The translations under genes and the position numbers were made by a program. Below, piece by piece: positions 56,816 through 64,000 of a stretch of DNA of 64,000 nt. Origin of the DNA: Phoebastria nigripes (lineage: Eukaryota > Chordata > Aves > Procellariiformes > Diomedeidae); NCBI GenBank assembly GCA_035582835.1, contig JAYKAV010000300.1, forward strand, positions 1,274,907 to 1,338,906, given 5' to 3'. Each line of letters begins with the position of its first letter. The stretch's first letter is position 1. Below the pieces are notes generated by a model. It did no database searches. It saw only the letters and a list, made by a program, of their open reading frames with translations, and was not told the DNA's origin.

Positions 56816-58747
56816 ACGGCACTCAGCATCCTCTAGCTGTGTGGCAGGGAGGACAAATCCTCTCCCTTGCAAGGACCAACATGTAATATTGCAGCGCCTG
56901 TGTTGGCAAGAGGGTCAGGCTGAGTCTTCCTGCTCTGTGTACTAGTGTACCTGCCCATAAAAAGAAAAAAATGCTGAATTAGGTTGTGCATTTCAGCAAG
57001 GGAATCTGCACGGATCCAAAATAAAACTGTCCCAAATGCCCTCAGATATGGGGCTTTATACTGTGAACTCCCAAGAAAGGTTGAGAGCTCAGAGAAGTTG
57101 CATGCAAAGATTTGAAGTGAAAAGGGAGTTGCTCTAGCAACACTTCTTCTTGAGGAGTGCCATGCACCACACCTTAGCATTTCTGCAGTGTGTTGATTTT
57201 TCTCTCNAAGAGCACAGGATGAGTCCAGCTTTCGCAGCTGGGCACCTTCCTGTGCCACACTCAAACTTGCACATGCCGTGACCTTCAGACTGTTTGCAAT
57301 AAGCAACATATCACAATGGATGAGCAATACATCTACAATCCCTNGCATGGGTTTGTAGCAGCCAGACACTTTAAGTCTCCCTGAGACTGAAATATAAATG
57401 GTACTGTCTGTACCTAGGGCTTTGTCTTTGCGATCATTAATTAATGAATAGGCCACAAGCCAGCTGAGGGAAAAGTTACTCACTTCACTAACTTTCAGAC
57501 GTTTTTGTGGAGTCAGGTAATTCCCAAACAGTGGGTCTTGTAAGATTTTTTCATATATTCTTTCTGTCTAAAAAGTTTGAATATTTTCACTGGGGCTGTG
57601 CAGATTCACTTCAGCCAGTGATGTCCATGTCTCTGTCCTTATAAAAAGAATACATCTGGACAACGAATACCAGATAAACAGTAGTTTTTTCAGTAAAATG
57701 ATTCTACTAGCAGAAATCATGGGTTTCAGTTGGCCATGGCGTAATTTAGACTAAAAACTAAAGGAAAGTGCCCAAACACCAGAAGACCCTCGTCTCAGAG
57801 ACGTATTAAGTTGAAGAGAAACACCCACAAAACTCAGCAGCCCCTATGTAGTAGCACGTCAGACTACCAGGTTCAGCAGCTGATAACTCATTTGATCCTC
57901 ATAATATCCCAATACCCAATTGGGAAATGATTTCAGGCCATCTGGGGATTCTCCTCTTTGCAATATGCCTAGAAGTCACCCACACGCGGCAGGCTTATGG
58001 CCCAAGTCCTCCACCAACCCTGCAATTCCCTCCAAGCCATTCCAGGCTTCTGTGCCTACGGGATGTGAGCCCAGGTAACCAGCAGGATCTGCTCAGGGAT
58101 TGCTAGAAGGAAGCGTTGGAGAGGTAAATGCAGTGATGTGGAGCCTTTTTTGGAGGATGGTGAGATGCTGTGTAGACAAGGGAAGGAGGACTCACCAGGA
58201 TTGTAGAGGGAACANGACCTTACCATCACGTCTCCCTGTGAGGTTAGACATGCCCTCAATCTTGCTGCAGCTCATTTTACTGCTCCGCTGCTCTCCCTCT
58301 CCTTGTCTTATCTATTTGCCATGGTAATTCTTCTGGGCAGCAGTTTTGTCTCCTGGCTTGTCTATGGTAGGACCTCTTGGAGAACAGGGCCATAGTCCCT
58401 TGTGTGCTGATCAGGTTATGCCCGTTCTCTTGATTATAGTCCAGCGGTGCTGTGTGATGTTGCAGTCACTCACAGCACTGTTTTTACAGCTGGAGGCAGC
58501 TGGATCCATCCAGCCCGTGTGTCTGGCAGAGGTGGCCTGTTTGTTCCTCACTTCACTTGGGCGGATGAACGGCTTCCAGACCTGAATTTGGCTGAGGACA
58601 GCATGGAGCTCAGCTAGAGCCCGAGCCTGGCTACCTCTTACCTCCTCCCTCCTACGGCTTCGTCCACCTGGGCATGGATGACTGCAAGTGCTTTCCCNCG
58701 CTGCTGGGGTGTGTGGGACTTCAAAGAAAGTAGCAAATATGTACAGG

Positions 58748-58761
58748 TTGTTTGTTAACAA
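58748..58761 (+). promoter_or_regulatory. FOXA/HNF1-like motif upstream of the second CYP4 gene
   Basis: TTGTTTGTTAACAA contains TGTTTGTT (FOXA type) and the GTTAAC core of HNF1. It lies about 110 bases upstream of a TATA box. Confidence 0.4.
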
Positions 58762-58790
58762 GCTGCCTCCATCCACAGGTTGCTGCAAGC

Positions 58791-58804
58791 AGGTCAAAGG
58801 GTGA
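58791..58804 (+). promoter_or_regulatory. HNF4/PPAR-like nuclear-receptor motif
   Basis: AGGTCAAAGGGTGA has one perfect AGGTCA half-site and a degenerate second half. PPAR and HNF4 control several mammalian CYP4 genes, so the place is suggestive, but the second half-site is poor. Confidence 0.35.
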
Positions 58805-58871
58805 GCAGGAGCAACAGGCAACCGGGCTGCCAGCCAAGCTGATGCTTGGCTTACCATGATGTTCCTGCTGC

Positions 58872-58877
58872 TATAAA
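58872..58877 (+). promoter_or_regulatory. TATA box of the second CYP4 gene
   Basis: TATAAA (in GCTATAAATTG) lies 163 bases upstream of the start codon. This would place transcription start near 58900 with a short unspliced leader. Confidence 0.55.
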
Positions 58878-59034
58878 TTGCTGCCAGCAGCGCTTTGCCA
58901 GGCTTAGCTCCAGCAGAGCAGGTGGGAGAGGATTTTCACCTGCACCTAGCTCCCCGTCAGGCGCCGGTGCGGGAGGAGCAGAAGAGGAGCAGGCAGGAGA
59001 AGGCATCGTCAGGCATCCTGGACACAGGGCCAGC

Positions 59035-63911
<4,877 letters not shown>

Positions 63912-64000
63912 TGAGCTAAGACGACTTATTCCTTTGCTTTGACCTCTTTTCACTCATCCTGAGAAGGAAACTTCATCCACCTTATACTGCATCTGCACTG

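Larger units (their letters stand above)
46401..58740. other. Intergenic DNA between the two CYP4 genes
   Basis: No P450 exon remnant or other gene was recognised in these 12.3 kb on either strand. Contents are a poly(T) tract near 46660-46682, an AT-rich (AATA)n patch near 49136-49186, the 7-bp minisatellite and the solo LTR. Isolated N calls are unusually frequent from 53600 to 57350. Confidence 0.65.

Noticed and set aside
58846..59034. In-frame extension upstream of the second CYP4 start codon
   Set aside because: It begins before the likely TATA box at 58872, is not homologous to P450 N-termini, and the ATG at 59035 has a strong context.

Overview
The window is vertebrate nuclear DNA, most probably from a bird. 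The spliced genes match ATPAF1, EFCAB14 and CYP4-family cytochromes P450 in the order known from the amniote ATPAF1–EFCAB14–CYP4B1 neighbourhood (human 1p33). Introns are short. No Alu or L1 sequence is visible. The one clear transposon is a solo LTR of a type I recognise from bird genomes. One assembly gap (32556-32701) and about forty isolated N calls point to a draft assembly. All exon boundaries below were read by hand from reading frame, splice signals and recalled human family members; no search was run.

Layout. Bases 1-5413: no gene seen beyond the ATPAF1 3' end. Bases 5414-14791, minus strand: ATPAF1, nine coding exons joining in frame to 303 codons, for a mitochondrial chaperone of F1-ATPase assembly. 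Bases 14792-17765: the probable long EFCAB14 3' UTR, whose last poly(A) signal lies about 115 bases from the ATPAF1 start codon. Bases 17766-32470, minus strand: EFCAB14, eleven coding exons joining to 486 codons, for a membrane-anchored coiled-coil protein with C-terminal EF-hands. Bases 32471-34043: a CpG-rich divergent promoter region with the assembly gap. Bases 34044-45814, plus strand: a complete 12-exon CYP4B1-like gene (507 codons) with poly(A) signal at 46370. Bases 46376-59034: intergenic DNA with a 7-bp minisatellite, a solo LTR and, at its right end, a TATA-type promoter. Bases 59035-63910, plus strand: the first eight exons of a second CYP4 gene, which runs off the window.

The two P450 genes are a tandem duplication with matching exon phases, including a 44-base identical block in exon 8 but strong divergence in exon 6. 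Their promoters differ: the first lies in a CpG island shared head to head with EFCAB14, and the second has a TATA box with liver-type factor motifs. ATPAF1 and EFCAB14 are unrelated in function and appear to be neighbours through conserved synteny.

I found no undescribed biological system. The most interesting signals are splice and structure features: two GC-AG introns, an exon bounded by a microsatellite acceptor and a GC donor, a tandem GTNNGT donor in the first P450 gene, a near-zero gap between EFCAB14 and ATPAF1, and patchy similarity between the P450 copies.
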